DNA of 64,000 nucleotides from the NCBI RefSeq assembly GCF_000230835.1, contig NZ_CM001240.1, positions 4,800,779 to 4,864,778 on the forward strand. Reading direction: 5' to 3'. The translations under genes were made by a program, and so were the position numbers. The DNA comes from Clostridium sp. DL-VIII. Its GTDB lineage: Bacteria; Bacillota; Clostridia; Clostridiales; Clostridiaceae. The notes beneath the pieces were generated by a model. It did not search any database. It was not told the origin of the DNA and saw only the letters and a program-made list of their open reading frames with translations. Shown in pieces: positions 35,927-45,074 of the stretch. Each line of letters starts with the position of its first letter. Position 1 is the first letter of the stretch.

Positions 35927-36205
35927 ATGACAAATGAAAAAGCCCCATATTCTCCAACGCCTGGGGATTATGATACTGAAAAGTTAACTGATCTTCATTC
36001 GCCAAATACAAAACCTTCTCATTACGCTAGAAATATACAACATGCGTTAGATAACTCAACAAATTCAAAAGATAGATATAATTCAAGTGCTAGAAGTATT
36101 GAACGTGAAAAAGCTTCCGATCCTACTGAAAGAATACCTACACTAATAAAATATTCTGATATGAATACTGATAGTGATGAATTTGAATACAAAGGTGAAA
36201 TATAA
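35927..36205 (+). CDS. Short disordered hydrophilic protein, tandem copy A
   Basis: 92 residues, polar throughout, rich in Ser, Asp, Asn, Glu and Lys and free of Cys, with no membrane segment or recognisable domain. It begins MTNEKAPYSPTPGDYDTEK. The following gene (36254) starts with a similar ...P..PT..GY..QK... pattern, and both have the same AGGAGTGATT ribosome region. The ATG at 35927 lies 8 bases after TTAGGAG. Such peptides are often spore- or stress-associated in clostridia, but I do not recognise the family. Confidence 0.65.
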   Translation: MTNEKAPYSPTPGDYDTEKLTDLHSPNTKPSHYARNIQHALDNSTNSKDRYNSSARSIEREKASDPTERIPTLIKYSDMNTDSDEFEYKGEI

Positions 36206-36253
36206 AATTTTGTAAAAAACTATACAATATCAATTAAGCAAGGAGTGATTAAC

Positions 36254-36484
36254 ATGGATAATAAAAGAATTCCTCAGCGTCCAACTTCAGAGGGGTACTG
36301 TATACAAAAATCAGGAGCTGATATAAACTCATCAAAATCAGAAGCTTCTGATACTGAAGATGTAAATGATACTGATGATAACAGTGCTGATAGTTCAAAT
36401 ACTTCACGCTCTTCTTTATCTTCAAAGTCTATTGATTTAAATGATGACGATGATGCTGACGATGAATATACAGATAAAATATAA
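36254..36484 (+). CDS. Short acidic disordered protein, tandem copy B
   Basis: 76 residues, very acidic: the middle and C-terminal half is nearly all Ser, Asp, Asn, Glu and Thr (for example DDDDADDEYTDKI). It begins MDNKRIPQRPTSEGYCIQK, similar to copy A 49 bases upstream, with the same ribosome-site sequence. The two probably share a promoter. No domain, membrane segment or signal peptide is visible; the function is unknown. Confidence 0.65.
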   Translation: MDNKRIPQRPTSEGYCIQKSGADINSSKSEASDTEDVNDTDDNSADSSNTSRSSLSSKSIDLNDDDDADDEYTDKI

Positions 36485-36559
36485 TATTAGATTATAATTC
36501 ATTGACATCCAATTAGAACTAATTTATAATCTAGTTGGTAATTTATATAGATCGTATGA

Positions 36560-36820
36560 CGAATTTGGGAGAGACTGCAAATATAGTAGCGCCGAAGGTG
36601 AAGTCGCAACAAACTCTCAGGCAAAAGGACCGAATTCTGACGAAACTCTGGAAAGTCTTATGACACCCAAGAAGCAATCTTTTAATTAAGCAATAAAATA
36701 ACTCATAAGTACATTAATATGTATGTTATTTAGTTATTTTTAAATAAGCCTTATTAAAGAGAATCTTTCAGGTAAAATAACAGAGGCGGATTGTTTACGC
36801 AATTCGTCTCTTTTTTATGC
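36560..36820 (+). promoter_or_regulatory. Tandem glycine riboswitch with terminator
   Basis: Aptamer 1 (about 36561-36637) shows GGGAGAGACTGC, GCGCCGAAGGTGAAG and CTCTCAGGCAAAAGGAC. Aptamer 2 (about 36638-36793) begins ACTCTGGAAAGTC, contains CACCCAAGAAGCAA and closes with TTTCAGGTAAAATAACAGAGG after a long AT-rich P3 arm. The 3' strand of aptamer 2 also forms the terminator GAGGCGGATTG/CAATTCGTCTC (36783-36810) plus six Ts. Glycine binding should prevent termination and switch on the TRIC-type gene. Confidence 0.88.
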
Positions 36821-36878
36821 GCTTTAAAGACAAGCTCTTATAAAATAAGTGAAATTAATAGAAAGGATTATTTTATTT

Positions 36879-37481
36879 ATGTATGATATTGCTCTGCTAG
36901 AATATTTAGGCATTTTTGCATTTGCAACATCTGGTGCTTTCGTTGCAATTGAAGAAAAATTTGATTTATTTGGAATATACATTTTAGCTACTGTTACTGC
37001 TATGGGAGGTGGTGTTCTTCGCGATATCGTAACTAATGCTGGTATTCCAGCCTTCTTCTCAAATTATAAAACAATTCCCTTTATAATTTTAGGAGGAACT
37101 ATTCCTATTATCCTTCGTGGTAAATTAAAATATAATACTATTTTCGTAATAATTGATGCTATTGGGCTTTCTGCTTTTTTTGTATCTTCAGGTCTTAAAG
37201 CTATTGAAAATGGTTATAACTTAATGTTATTTTTATTTGCTGCAAGCATAACCGGTGTTGGCGGTGGAATGCTTAGAGATATAATTACTAATAGAAAACC
37301 TGAAATATTTAAAACTGATGTTTACTGTGTTGCAGGAATCATTGGCTCACTTCTATTATGGTTTTTATATCCTATTACCGGTGCTCGTATTGCCCAGCAT
37401 TTATCCTTAATCACTATATTTTCAATACGAATGATTTGCTATATTAAAAAAATAAATCTTCCAATTATAAATTTAAAATAG
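36879..37481 (+). CDS. TRIC/UPF0126 (YadS-type) membrane protein, putative glycine transporter
   Basis: This 200-residue protein is built of two similar three-helix halves: the pattern GAFVAIEEKFDLFG ... AMGGGVLRDIVTN (about residues 15-55) recurs as ...VGGGMLRDIITNRKP (about 125-145), the UPF0126/TRIC fold. Such genes often follow glycine riboswitches, which has led to the proposal that they move glycine; the riboswitch at 36560-36820 supports that here. The ATG at 36879 lies 8 bases after GAAAGGA. Confidence 0.87.
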   Translation: MYDIALLEYLGIFAFATSGAFVAIEEKFDLFGIYILATVTAMGGGVLRDIVTNAGIPAFFSNYKTIPFIILGGTIPIILRGKLKYNTIFVIIDAIGLSAFFVSSGLKAIENGYNLMLFLFAASITGVGGGMLRDIITNRKPEIFKTDVYCVAGIIGSLLLWFLYPITGARIAQHLSLITIFSIRMICYIKKINLPIINLK

Positions 37482-37548
37482 TCGTTTCATTTAACTTCTA
37501 TCTTGTTTAAGAATAATTTCAACTTAATTCCATACAGTTTTTGGACAT

Positions 37549-37581
37549 GCTTTATAAATAGAATATAAAGCATGCCTACTA
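37549..37581. terminator. Palindrome between convergent TRIC and MFS genes
   Basis: CATGCTTTATA pairs with TATAAAGCATG across about 10 bases. No strong T tract follows on the plus strand; it may serve as a bidirectional terminator between the convergent genes. Confidence 0.45.
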
Positions 37582-37643
37582 AATCTTATGCACTTTGAAA
37601 GATACAATTTCAAAATATTTTTCACCATCATAAATTCTTTCGT

Positions 37644-38888
37644 TTACTCAACATGTGTTACTACATTAGATTTGATTCTTCGGGTTCTTACTGAAAAAAT
37701 CTTTAGACCAAACATTGCTATGGCTGCTATTATTGAAATAAGAAACACTAGAAACCATAAGGTTTTGCAGCCATATAATTCTATATATGCTCCTGCAAAA
37801 GAAGTACTAAGTGCTGCTCCTAAAAATTTTCCTAAATTGGTTATGGCATTTAACCTAGCTCTATAATTATTCGGGCTATTATTTGCTACATAGACTCCCG
37901 AGCTTATAGAGCTTAAAATCTCTCCACAGGTCCATATTACTGTTGATATTATAAAAAACGAAAAACTATTAAGGTAACCTATCATTCCAAAACCTATAGC
38001 ATACAATATTCCTGTAAGAGTCATATTGGTTAACTGATGATTCCTCTTTGTTATATAACCTATGAAAACTGTTAAAATTAAAACTGTAATAGCATTTGTA
38101 CTCATAATATAGCCAAAGTATTTTGCTCCTTCATTGTTGAACTGTGCATTTAATGTCATTGGAAGTGAAAATTTATGCTGAGAATAAACAAAACTATATA
38201 CTATATTTAAGCCTAAAAATATACTTAATTCTGGCCTTTTCCAAAGCATTTGAAATGTATTTCCCTTTTCTGCTGCTTCAGCTTTATTTTGAACTTTCTC
38301 TTCACTATTTACTGTATATGTCTCTTCAATATGTTTCCATACTAAAAATACTGCTGCAAAAGAAGTCAAAGCATCACCCAAGAATAACATTGGTAAAAGA
38401 TTATTAAATAGGAAACCTGCTACTATAGGCCCTATGGCAATGCCTGCATTTATAGAAAGATAATTCAGCGAAAGGCCAACTTGTCTTTGCTTATTTGAAA
38501 GTATATCTACCATCATTGAAGAATATGCCGGACGTATAAAGCCACCAAAGAATGTACTTATGAGTAGACATATTATAGTGATCAATGGATTTTTAGTGAA
38601 TGCACAAGGAATTAATAATACTGCAGATAAACTTTGTGCATAAATATATATTTTTTTCCTTCCTTTCATGTCAGATATTTTCCCGCCTAAAATTGATGCA
38701 GGAATACCTATAACAGATGATAGTGTTACTATCATTCCAGATACTGCAGTTGTCATGCCAATTTTTTGAGTAAGATATAATGCCAAAAATGGTCCTACAA
38801 ATTCCCCCAAACAATTTATAAGTGTTGCAAAACATATAACATACATTTCTTTTGGCAGACTTTTGTAATTTTTTATAAATTCTTTCAT
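37644..38888 (-). CDS. MFS transporter
   Basis: This 414-residue, 12-helix major facilitator has the loop motif GGKISDMKGRKKIYIYAQ (about residues 68-85) typical of drug-efflux MFS proteins. It is transcribed divergently from an XRE-TPR regulator at 39063, with a shared 174-base promoter region, so that regulator is the likely controller. The start follows GAGGGGGC upstream of the ATG at 38888. The substrate is unknown. Confidence 0.85.
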   Translation of the reverse strand: MKEFIKNYKSLPKEMYVICFATLINCLGEFVGPFLALYLTQKIGMTTAVSGMIVTLSSVIGIPASILGGKISDMKGRKKIYIYAQSLSAVLLIPCAFTKNPLITIICLLISTFFGGFIRPAYSSMMVDILSNKQRQVGLSLNYLSINAGIAIGPIVAGFLFNNLLPMLFLGDALTSFAAVFLVWKHIEETYTVNSEEKVQNKAEAAEKGNTFQMLWKRPELSIFLGLNIVYSFVYSQHKFSLPMTLNAQFNNEGAKYFGYIMSTNAITVLILTVFIGYITKRNHQLTNMTLTGILYAIGFGMIGYLNSFSFFIISTVIWTCGEILSSISSGVYVANNSPNNYRARLNAITNLGKFLGAALSTSFAGAYIELYGCKTLWFLVFLISIIAAIAMFGLKIFSVRTRRIKSNVVTHVE

Positions 38889-39062
38889 TTTGCTATGCCC
38901 CCTCTACCTAATATATTTTACCCATAAAATCCAACACATTCAAAACATTCCTATTGAATAATTTCTATATAAATCATTACTTTAATGTTATAATTTAGTA
39001 TAAGTTTCACTATTATTAGTCAAATATATATACTTTTTTCTTTTTTATCGGAGGATTTTTTT

Positions 39063-40319
39063 ATGGAATCTACATTAGTAATACTGGGCAATGAGTTGGA
39101 ATATGATTTTTTGTCTGCCTGGATTAAATACACAAGAATAAAAAATAACTTTAGTCAGGAAGCCTTAGCTCATGGTATATGCTCTGTAAGCCATTTGAGT
39201 TATTTTGAAAATGGTAAAAAGCATTTAAGAACAGAGGTAATAAATGCCTTATTAAAGAAGCTTAACATTGATGATTTCGATAAGTTTGCTGATATAGGCC
39301 GTGTTAGACAGAAATTCAATACAATGATGAATGACATTGAAAGCTACAACTTTGAAAGTGCAAAGACAATTTACAATGATCTCTTAAAAATAGAGTCTCT
39401 TATAAATCACTCTCCCTATAGTATTGAATTTAAAATATATGATCTTATGTACAAAACCTTTGTAGATATGATAGATTACAACTATGTAAAAAATGACTTG
39501 ATTCTGTTAGATAAAATATATACCTCTTTAAGTGATGAACTTAAATACTTATATCTCCTCATATCTGGTGATTTATTATACAGGGCTCATGAAAATGAGC
39601 AAGGTATTGAAAGACAAATGAGAGCATTAAATTTTAAGGATACCTCTTGGATTAATTTTTGTTTAGGCCGAGCCTTTTGTTTTAATGACAATATGGGCAG
39701 AGGAACCTACTACCTTGAGAAAGCTTTAGATAGTTATGAGAAAAGCGGGCGATATCTTAATGCAGTATGGTGTCATAATTATCTTGGTGTATGCTTTTCT
39801 TATTTAAAAATGTATGAAAGTTCAGAAAAACACTTTAATGCTGGATTAATGTCTGCAAAACATTTTGATATGGTAAAATTGTTTTGGCATCTTTATAATA
39901 ACTTATCTGATCTTTATTTACTCAAAGGTGATTATAAGAAATCTATTAAATGGAGTAAATTAGCAATGGAATGTAATTATGAAAATCTAGCCTGCGTATA
40001 TAACTATATTTCAGCTTGTATAAGATTAAATAACTTAGATGAATGTAAAGTGATTTTTGATAAATATCTATCTGAAGAATACAAAACTTCCAAATATTAT
40101 GATTCAATATACTTTCTTTATTTGGTAGTCTATCGATTTAAAGAAGACTTCTTTTATGAAGAAGTAAAAAATAAAATTTTACCCTATTTCGAAAATATAA
40201 AGAAAAAGGATATTTGTAAAGATATTAAGTTAAAATTGATTGAATATCTTGAAAGTAAAAGAAAATATAAGGAAGCTAATAAACTTTATAAAGAGCTTAT
40301 GAATGAACATATACATTAA
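39063..40319 (+). CDS. XRE helix-turn-helix regulator with TPR repeats (RRNPP-like)
   Basis: This 418-residue regulator has an N-terminal Cro/C1 helix-turn-helix (about residues 15-75, with NFSQEALAHGICSVSHLSYF) followed by an all-helical region of degenerate tetratricopeptide repeats, for example FCLGRAFCFNDNMGRGTYYLEK-like units. This architecture is that of Rgg/PlcR/Rap-type (RRNPP) regulators, which bind signalling peptides, but no cognate peptide gene is evident nearby. CGGAGG precedes the ATG. The divergent MFS gene at 37644-38888 is a likely target. Confidence 0.8.
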   Translation: MESTLVILGNELEYDFLSAWIKYTRIKNNFSQEALAHGICSVSHLSYFENGKKHLRTEVINALLKKLNIDDFDKFADIGRVRQKFNTMMNDIESYNFESAKTIYNDLLKIESLINHSPYSIEFKIYDLMYKTFVDMIDYNYVKNDLILLDKIYTSLSDELKYLYLLISGDLLYRAHENEQGIERQMRALNFKDTSWINFCLGRAFCFNDNMGRGTYYLEKALDSYEKSGRYLNAVWCHNYLGVCFSYLKMYESSEKHFNAGLMSAKHFDMVKLFWHLYNNLSDLYLLKGDYKKSIKWSKLAMECNYENLACVYNYISACIRLNNLDECKVIFDKYLSEEYKTSKYYDSIYFLYLVVYRFKEDFFYEEVKNKILPYFENIKKKDICKDIKLKLIEYLESKRKYKEANKLYKELMNEHIH

Positions 40320-40520
40320 CTTTAATTTTATCTTTATTTTTTCTTTATATTGGATTAAAATTATTAGTAGTAAAAATTACAATATAATTTAGATATATAT
40401 GTTACAATTAACAAAGTACAATTTTAATTGAAATCCTTACAGGTTTTCTTAAAATGTAGAATTATTATTGTAAAATATATTATCTTAAAAATATATTTTT
40501 CTTAATTTGAAGCATATTAA

Positions 40521-40665
40521 AAAAATAACAAGTCATCATGCTGATCTTTTTTAGGTCTACTTTGTTAGCATGTTGATTTAATGGATATAAGTATAATAAA
40601 ACCACTTAATTATCTGACTCAAAATATACCTAACATCTTTGACTTGTTATTTTCTTTTTATGTCT
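40521..40665 (+). ncRNA. Pseudoknotted element directly before glnS
   Basis: AAAATAACAAGTCA (about 40521-40534) pairs with TGACTTGTTATTTT (40640-40653) and closes the element, followed by CTTTTT. Inside, CATGCT (40537-40542) pairs with AGCATG (40567-40572). The loop of that hairpin carries TTAGGT (40551-40556), which pairs with ACCTAA (40628-40633) outside it, forming an H-type pseudoknot. The glnS ribosome site lies about 30 bases downstream. It could be a regulatory leader with terminator character, or a repeat element. A related 5' fragment occurs at 60975-61003. Confidence 0.45.
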
Positions 40666-40692
40666 AAATACACTTATGAAAGAGGTTAAATT

Positions 40693-42354
40693 ATGTCAAA
40701 TGAAATCAATTCTTCTAACTTTATAAGAAATATCATTGTAGAAGATCTAGAAAGCGGAAAACATAAAGAAATAATTACTCGTTTCCCACCAGAACCTAAT
40801 GGCTACTTACATATAGGTCATGCCAAATCTATACTTTTAAATTTTGGTTTAGCAGAAGAATTTAAAGGAAAAACTCATTTAAGATTTGATGATACAAACC
40901 CTGTTAAAGAAGATACAGAATATGTTGAATCTATTAAAGAGGATGTTAAATGGCTTGGTGGAAACTGGAATGAACTTTTCTATGCGTCTAATTATTTTGA
41001 TGAAATGTATAATAGAGCAATATTATTAATAAAGAAAGGTGAAGCTTACGTTTGTGATTTATCACCTGAAGAAGCTAAGGAATATAGAGGAACTTTAACT
41101 CAGCCAGGTAAAGAAAGCCCTTATAGAAATAGATCTGTAGAAGAAAATTTAGATTTATTTGAAAAAATGAAAAAAGGTGAATTTGCTGATGGTGAAAAAG
41201 TTCTTAGAGCAAAAATAGATATGGCTTCACCAAATATAAATATGAGAGATCCTATTATTTATAGAATATCTCATTCTGCTCATCACAACACTGGTGATAA
41301 GTGGTGCATTTATCCAATGTACGATTTTGCTCATCCATTAGAAGATGCTATTGAGCATGTAACTCATTCTATCTGTACTTTAGAATTTGAGGATCACAGA
41401 CCATTATATGACTGGGTTGTACGTGAATGCGAAATGGAAGCTGCTCCAAGACAAATAGAATTTGCAAGACTTAACATGACTAATACTGTTATGAGTAAGA
41501 GAAAGCTTAAACAATTAGTTGATGAAAAAGTTGTTGACGGATGGGATGATCCTAGAATGCCTACTATCTCAGGGCTTAGAAGAAAAGGCTGTACTCCTGA
41601 AGCATTAAGAAATTTCTGCACAGCTATTGGAGTTGCTAAAGCTAATTCAGTTGTTGATTCTCAAATGTTAGATTACTTTATAAGAGAAGATTTACAGCTT
41701 AAAGCACCACTGACTATGGGTGTATTAAATCCATTAAAGCTTGTAATTACTAATTATCCTGAAAATGAAACAGAGATGCTTGAAATAGAAAACAATGCTA
41801 AGGATGAAACACAAGGAACAAGGTTAGTTCCATTCTCTAGAGAATTATATATTGAAAAAGAAGACTTTATGGAAATTCCACCTAAGAAATACTTTAGATT
41901 ATTCCCTGGTAACGAAGTTAGATTAAAGGGAGCATATTTTGTAAAGTGTACTGATATAATCAAGGATGAAAATGGTGAAGTTATAGAAGTTCACTGTACT
42001 TACGATCCAGAAACTAAGAGTGGTTCAGGTTTCACTGGCAGAAAAGTAAAAGGAACTATCCACTGGGTAGATGCAAAAACTTGTCTTCCTGCTGAATTCA
42101 GATTATACGAACCATTAATATTGGATGATATTGAAGAAAATGAAGGAAAAGATTTCTTAGAACAAATTAACCCAAATTCAATGGAAATATTACAAGGTTT
42201 CATTGAGCCAACTGCATTTAAAGATGCAAAACCTCAAGATAAGTTCCAAATGGTTAGAAACGGCTTCTTCTGTGTAGATACAAAGCATACTACTGCTGAT
42301 AAATTAGTATTTAACAGAATTGTACCTTTAAAATCATCATTTAAATTAAGCTAA
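40693..42354 (+). CDS. glnS: Glutamine--tRNA ligase
   Basis: This 553-residue class I aminoacyl-tRNA synthetase charges tRNA-Gln. The signature HIGH region is [15 protein letters not shown] (about residues 32-46), and the KMSKS region is [13 protein letters not shown] (about residue 266), followed by the beta-barrel anticodon-binding domains typical of GlnRS. GAGAGG-type ribosome bases precede the ATG at 40693. No T-box lies upstream; instead a pseudoknotted element is found at 40521-40665. Its 3' end is followed by a terminator shared with the convergent MetRS-like gene. Confidence 0.93.
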   Translation: MSNEINSSNFIRNIIVEDLESGKHKEIITRFPPEPNGYLHIGHAKSILLNFGLAEEFKGKTHLRFDDTNPVKEDTEYVESIKEDVKWLGGNWNELFYASNYFDEMYNRAILLIKKGEAYVCDLSPEEAKEYRGTLTQPGKESPYRNRSVEENLDLFEKMKKGEFADGEKVLRAKIDMASPNINMRDPIIYRISHSAHHNTGDKWCIYPMYDFAHPLEDAIEHVTHSICTLEFEDHRPLYDWVVRECEMEAAPRQIEFARLNMTNTVMSKRKLKQLVDEKVVDGWDDPRMPTISGLRRKGCTPEALRNFCTAIGVAKANSVVDSQMLDYFIREDLQLKAPLTMGVLNPLKLVITNYPENETEMLEIENNAKDETQGTRLVPFSRELYIEKEDFMEIPPKKYFRLFPGNEVRLKGAYFVKCTDIIKDENGEVIEVHCTYDPETKSGSGFTGRKVKGTIHWVDAKTCLPAEFRLYEPLILDDIEENEGKDFLEQINPNSMEILQGFIEPTAFKDAKPQDKFQMVRNGFFCVDTKHTTADKLVFNRIVPLKSSFKLS

Positions 42355-42376
42355 AACTTATGTTATAAGTCAAAAT

Positions 42377-42424
42377 AATAAATTAAGCCTCTTTCGCTGC
42401 TGCAGAGAGGCTTAATTTATTTCT
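42377..42424. terminator. Bidirectional terminator between glnS and MetRS-like gene
   Basis: AAATTAAGCCTCT (about 42380-42392) pairs with AGAGGCTTAATTT (about 42405-42417), with A and T runs on either side, so it can end transcription in both directions. Confidence 0.8.
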
Positions 42425-42492
42425 TCTGTGAAACTTTTCCAGATATGAATTTAAATTAAACTTTTGTGTATATCTATACTAGAAATCATATA

Positions 42493-44484
42493 CTAACTTG
42501 AAATTTGGCTTTCATGCTTTTCAAAGAAATCAACACGTGGTTCTAAATACTTTAATTTATGCACTTCTTGATTCTTTATAAATTCATAAATTGGTTTAAA
42601 GATATATTCCCAATCCCAAACCCGTTCATTTATATTTAAATATTCTCTCACCTTTTCCGAGCTTTCTGGAGCAATCGGATGAATTAAAGTAATTCCAGTT
42701 CTTACAGCATGAAATGAATCTATTAATATTTGTTTACGAAGCTCACTATCATTATTTGCTTCTGCACTCTTCATGTTACCTGCCCAATATTTACTCATTT
42801 TGCGGATATAGCTGTCTAAAACATAAATAACACTGTGAAATTCGTGGTTATACATATTCTTTTCATAAGTTAAAATAGCTTCATTGGATTCTTCTATAAT
42901 TTCGTCGCTAATTTCTCCTACCGGTATTTTACCATCAAAATATTTTTGTGCTGTGTAAAAACAAGAGCGAACAAGTCTATTAAATACATTAGTAAGAAGA
43001 TTACCATCTTTTAACACCGTATCAGGGCCTTGCTTTTCTTCTTCAGACATAAACACTTGTGGTGTAAAGCTTGCACTTTTCTTTGATAAACCCAGTCCTA
43101 AGAAATGCATCCGCAATTGTTCTGCTGTATAGTACTTAAGCAGTTCACCTGCCATAGGCGGTTTAATACTGCCACTACTGCTGGCTTTTTTATCCATAAA
43201 TAATAAATGATTATTAGCAATTAAGTGAGGAAGATTAATATTCTCAAAGTCTGCTTTATCGTCACTATTTATGCCTAGCAAGGCCATAAACATTGCCATT
43301 TCTGCAATTCCATAAAAATAAATATTGTCTTCACCAATAAATTGATACACCTTTGAATCCTTTGAATTCCACCATGTTTTCCATTCCTCCTTATCTCTGC
43401 CAATGGATTCAAGATATGTTTTAGTAAATGATATTGGTGCCCAAAGAGATTCTGGCCAAACCCAAAAGGTTAAATCTTTTAGCTCTTCCTTTTCAGGCAC
43501 CTCAATTCCCCATTCAACATTCCCTGATAACCTAAATGGCACTAAGGTCTTGCCTGTTCTAAAACGAATTCCAAGCTCATCAAATATTTCTCTTGCCTTA
43601 TCTCTATCACTTAAATTTTCAAATATGAAAGTGATTGATGATTTCTTTGATTCATCAATAATTTGGTGCTTCGGCAATTTTTCTTCTAGGTTAGTGATAC
43701 CTTCCAGCTGTTTGCGTTTTACATAGATAATTGGAAGTTTCAGAAATTCTTCCATGGTGTTTAATAAATATTTACGCCAATTGGAATTTGCTTTTAAATA
43801 TTTCACTTCCTTTTTCAAAAGCTCATTATATTTATCCAATTCAAAGTACCAGTTTGTTACAGCTCTTAATTCTGGTGTCTTACCTGATAAAATGCTCTTT
43901 GGTTCAATTAATTCATTTGACATATATTGATGACCTAAAGCACATTCATCTGCATAGGCCTTATCTGAATTGCAGCCTTCTATTGGGCATTTTCCTATTA
44001 CTTGCCTGCCATTTAACAGCACTTTAAAATCTGGATCATAAAACTGAGGAGATGAAAGCTTAACTAAATGCCCGCTTTCATATAATTTATTAAATATTTC
44101 TTTTGATACTTCCTTGTGTATTTCACCTTCTCTATCCAAAGCTGAAGCACCATATAAACTTAAACTCATTTTGTATTCATCTAATACTTTCTTTTGCTTT
44201 TCGTGATTTTCTCGAACATAATCTTCTATAGTTCCTCCATATTTTTTATCCTCTACAATTTTTAAATAGCTGGCTGAAATAGGTGAACCATAGCAATCTG
44301 TTCCTGATACAAATATAACATTTTCGCTTCCTATCCTATCTCTTAAAAATCTTGCAAAAGCATCAGCATGAACAAACACACCGCCTACGTGACCAAAATG
44401 TAATTCTTTATTTCCATAAGGCATACCAGCAGTTATTACAGCTCTTTTAGGGAATACAGGTCGTTTTACTTTTCTTTCTTCCAT
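42493..44484 (-). CDS. MetRS-like class I tRNA ligase with degenerate KMSKS
   Basis: This 663-residue class I synthetase resembles methionine--tRNA ligase: AGMPYGNKELHFGHVGG gives the HIGH motif (HFGH), and a zinc knuckle with GKCPIEGCNSDKAYADEC is present (about residues 165-185). The KMSKS loop reads FMDKKASSSGSIKPP, so the usual Lys-Met-Ser-Lys-Ser is changed to KASSS; no C-terminal tRNA-binding domain follows. The protein could be a genuine second MetRS or a functionally altered paralogue. The ATG at 44484 is 10 bases after AAGGAG; a GTG at 44496 overlaps the site. A T-box leader lies upstream. Confidence 0.78.
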   Translation of the reverse strand: MEERKVKRPVFPKRAVITAGMPYGNKELHFGHVGGVFVHADAFARFLRDRIGSENVIFVSGTDCYGSPISASYLKIVEDKKYGGTIEDYVRENHEKQKKVLDEYKMSLSLYGASALDREGEIHKEVSKEIFNKLYESGHLVKLSSPQFYDPDFKVLLNGRQVIGKCPIEGCNSDKAYADECALGHQYMSNELIEPKSILSGKTPELRAVTNWYFELDKYNELLKKEVKYLKANSNWRKYLLNTMEEFLKLPIIYVKRKQLEGITNLEEKLPKHQIIDESKKSSITFIFENLSDRDKAREIFDELGIRFRTGKTLVPFRLSGNVEWGIEVPEKEELKDLTFWVWPESLWAPISFTKTYLESIGRDKEEWKTWWNSKDSKVYQFIGEDNIYFYGIAEMAMFMALLGINSDDKADFENINLPHLIANNHLLFMDKKASSSGSIKPPMAGELLKYYTAEQLRMHFLGLGLSKKSASFTPQVFMSEEEKQGPDTVLKDGNLLTNVFNRLVRSCFYTAQKYFDGKIPVGEISDEIIEESNEAILTYEKNMYNHEFHSVIYVLDSYIRKMSKYWAGNMKSAEANNDSELRKQILIDSFHAVRTGITLIHPIAPESSEKVREYLNINERVWDWEYIFKPIYEFIKNQEVHKLKYLEPRVDFFEKHESQISS

Positions 44485-44582
44485 AATAAAGTACACTCCT
44501 TTAAGTTAATCCTTCCTAATTATGCATAAGCTCTGCACCATTAAGAATCTCATATTTTTAATCTACATTATAAAAAATGGTA

Positions 44583-44965
44583 TAAAAAAAACACCTCCTA
44601 CAAAATTATTAATCTGTAGGGGCGAATTATTCCGCGGTACCACCCTATTTCATTAGCATGTCGCCATACTAACCTTCTCGAGTACAAATTTATACTCTAG
44701 TTCTGTAACGTGAACAAACGTCATAGTATCACTTAATTCAGTCCACAGTTTACAATTTACAGCTCCCAGTAAATGTAAAAACCACTGCATAATTTCTACA
44801 TATAACTTTGAACAAAGTATAAATACTTTATTCAAAACTGCATTCTACTTAAGCATGTTATCTAAATTAAGATCCGTATGCGGCTCCGAGGCTTGTTTCG
44901 TTAAAATTTCCACTGTTCCATTTCAGCACAAGGAACTTCTCTGTAAGATACATTCAAAAAAATAA
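44583..44965 (-). promoter_or_regulatory. T-box leader of the MetRS-like gene
   Basis: Read on the minus strand: the T-box core AGGGTGGTACCGCGG lies at 44632-44646. The terminator CCCCTACA...TGTAGGAGG runs at about 44590-44622, followed by a U run. Stem I lies at about 44870-44950 with a short distal stem (GTTCC/GGAAC). The expected specifier region reads GAAACAAGCCTCGGAG: a GAA turn followed by CAA (Gln) or ACA (Thr), with no ATG for Met. The region between stem I and the T-box is long (about 200 bases). The TGGT in the core pairs with an A73 tRNA. Confidence 0.85.
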
Positions 44966-45074
44966 TCAAGTAATATTTTTGATTGTACCCAAGCTTTTAT
45001 AATAACTACTCTTCTCTTCATTGCCTTTATTTTGTAAAAGTATATTAAATAAAATAAATTTTGTCAAGGGGGAA

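Noticed and set aside
42474..42510. AGAAATCATATAC followed by TTGAAATTTGGCT near the MetRS-like stop, resembling the ends of the palindromic repeat
   Set aside because: The match is short and lies partly in coding sequence; a deleted repeat copy is possible but not better than chance.
44653..44835. 60-residue minus-strand frame between the T-box core and stem I
   Set aside because: It lies wholly within the T-box leader of the MetRS-like gene, has no ribosome site and no recognisable protein pattern.
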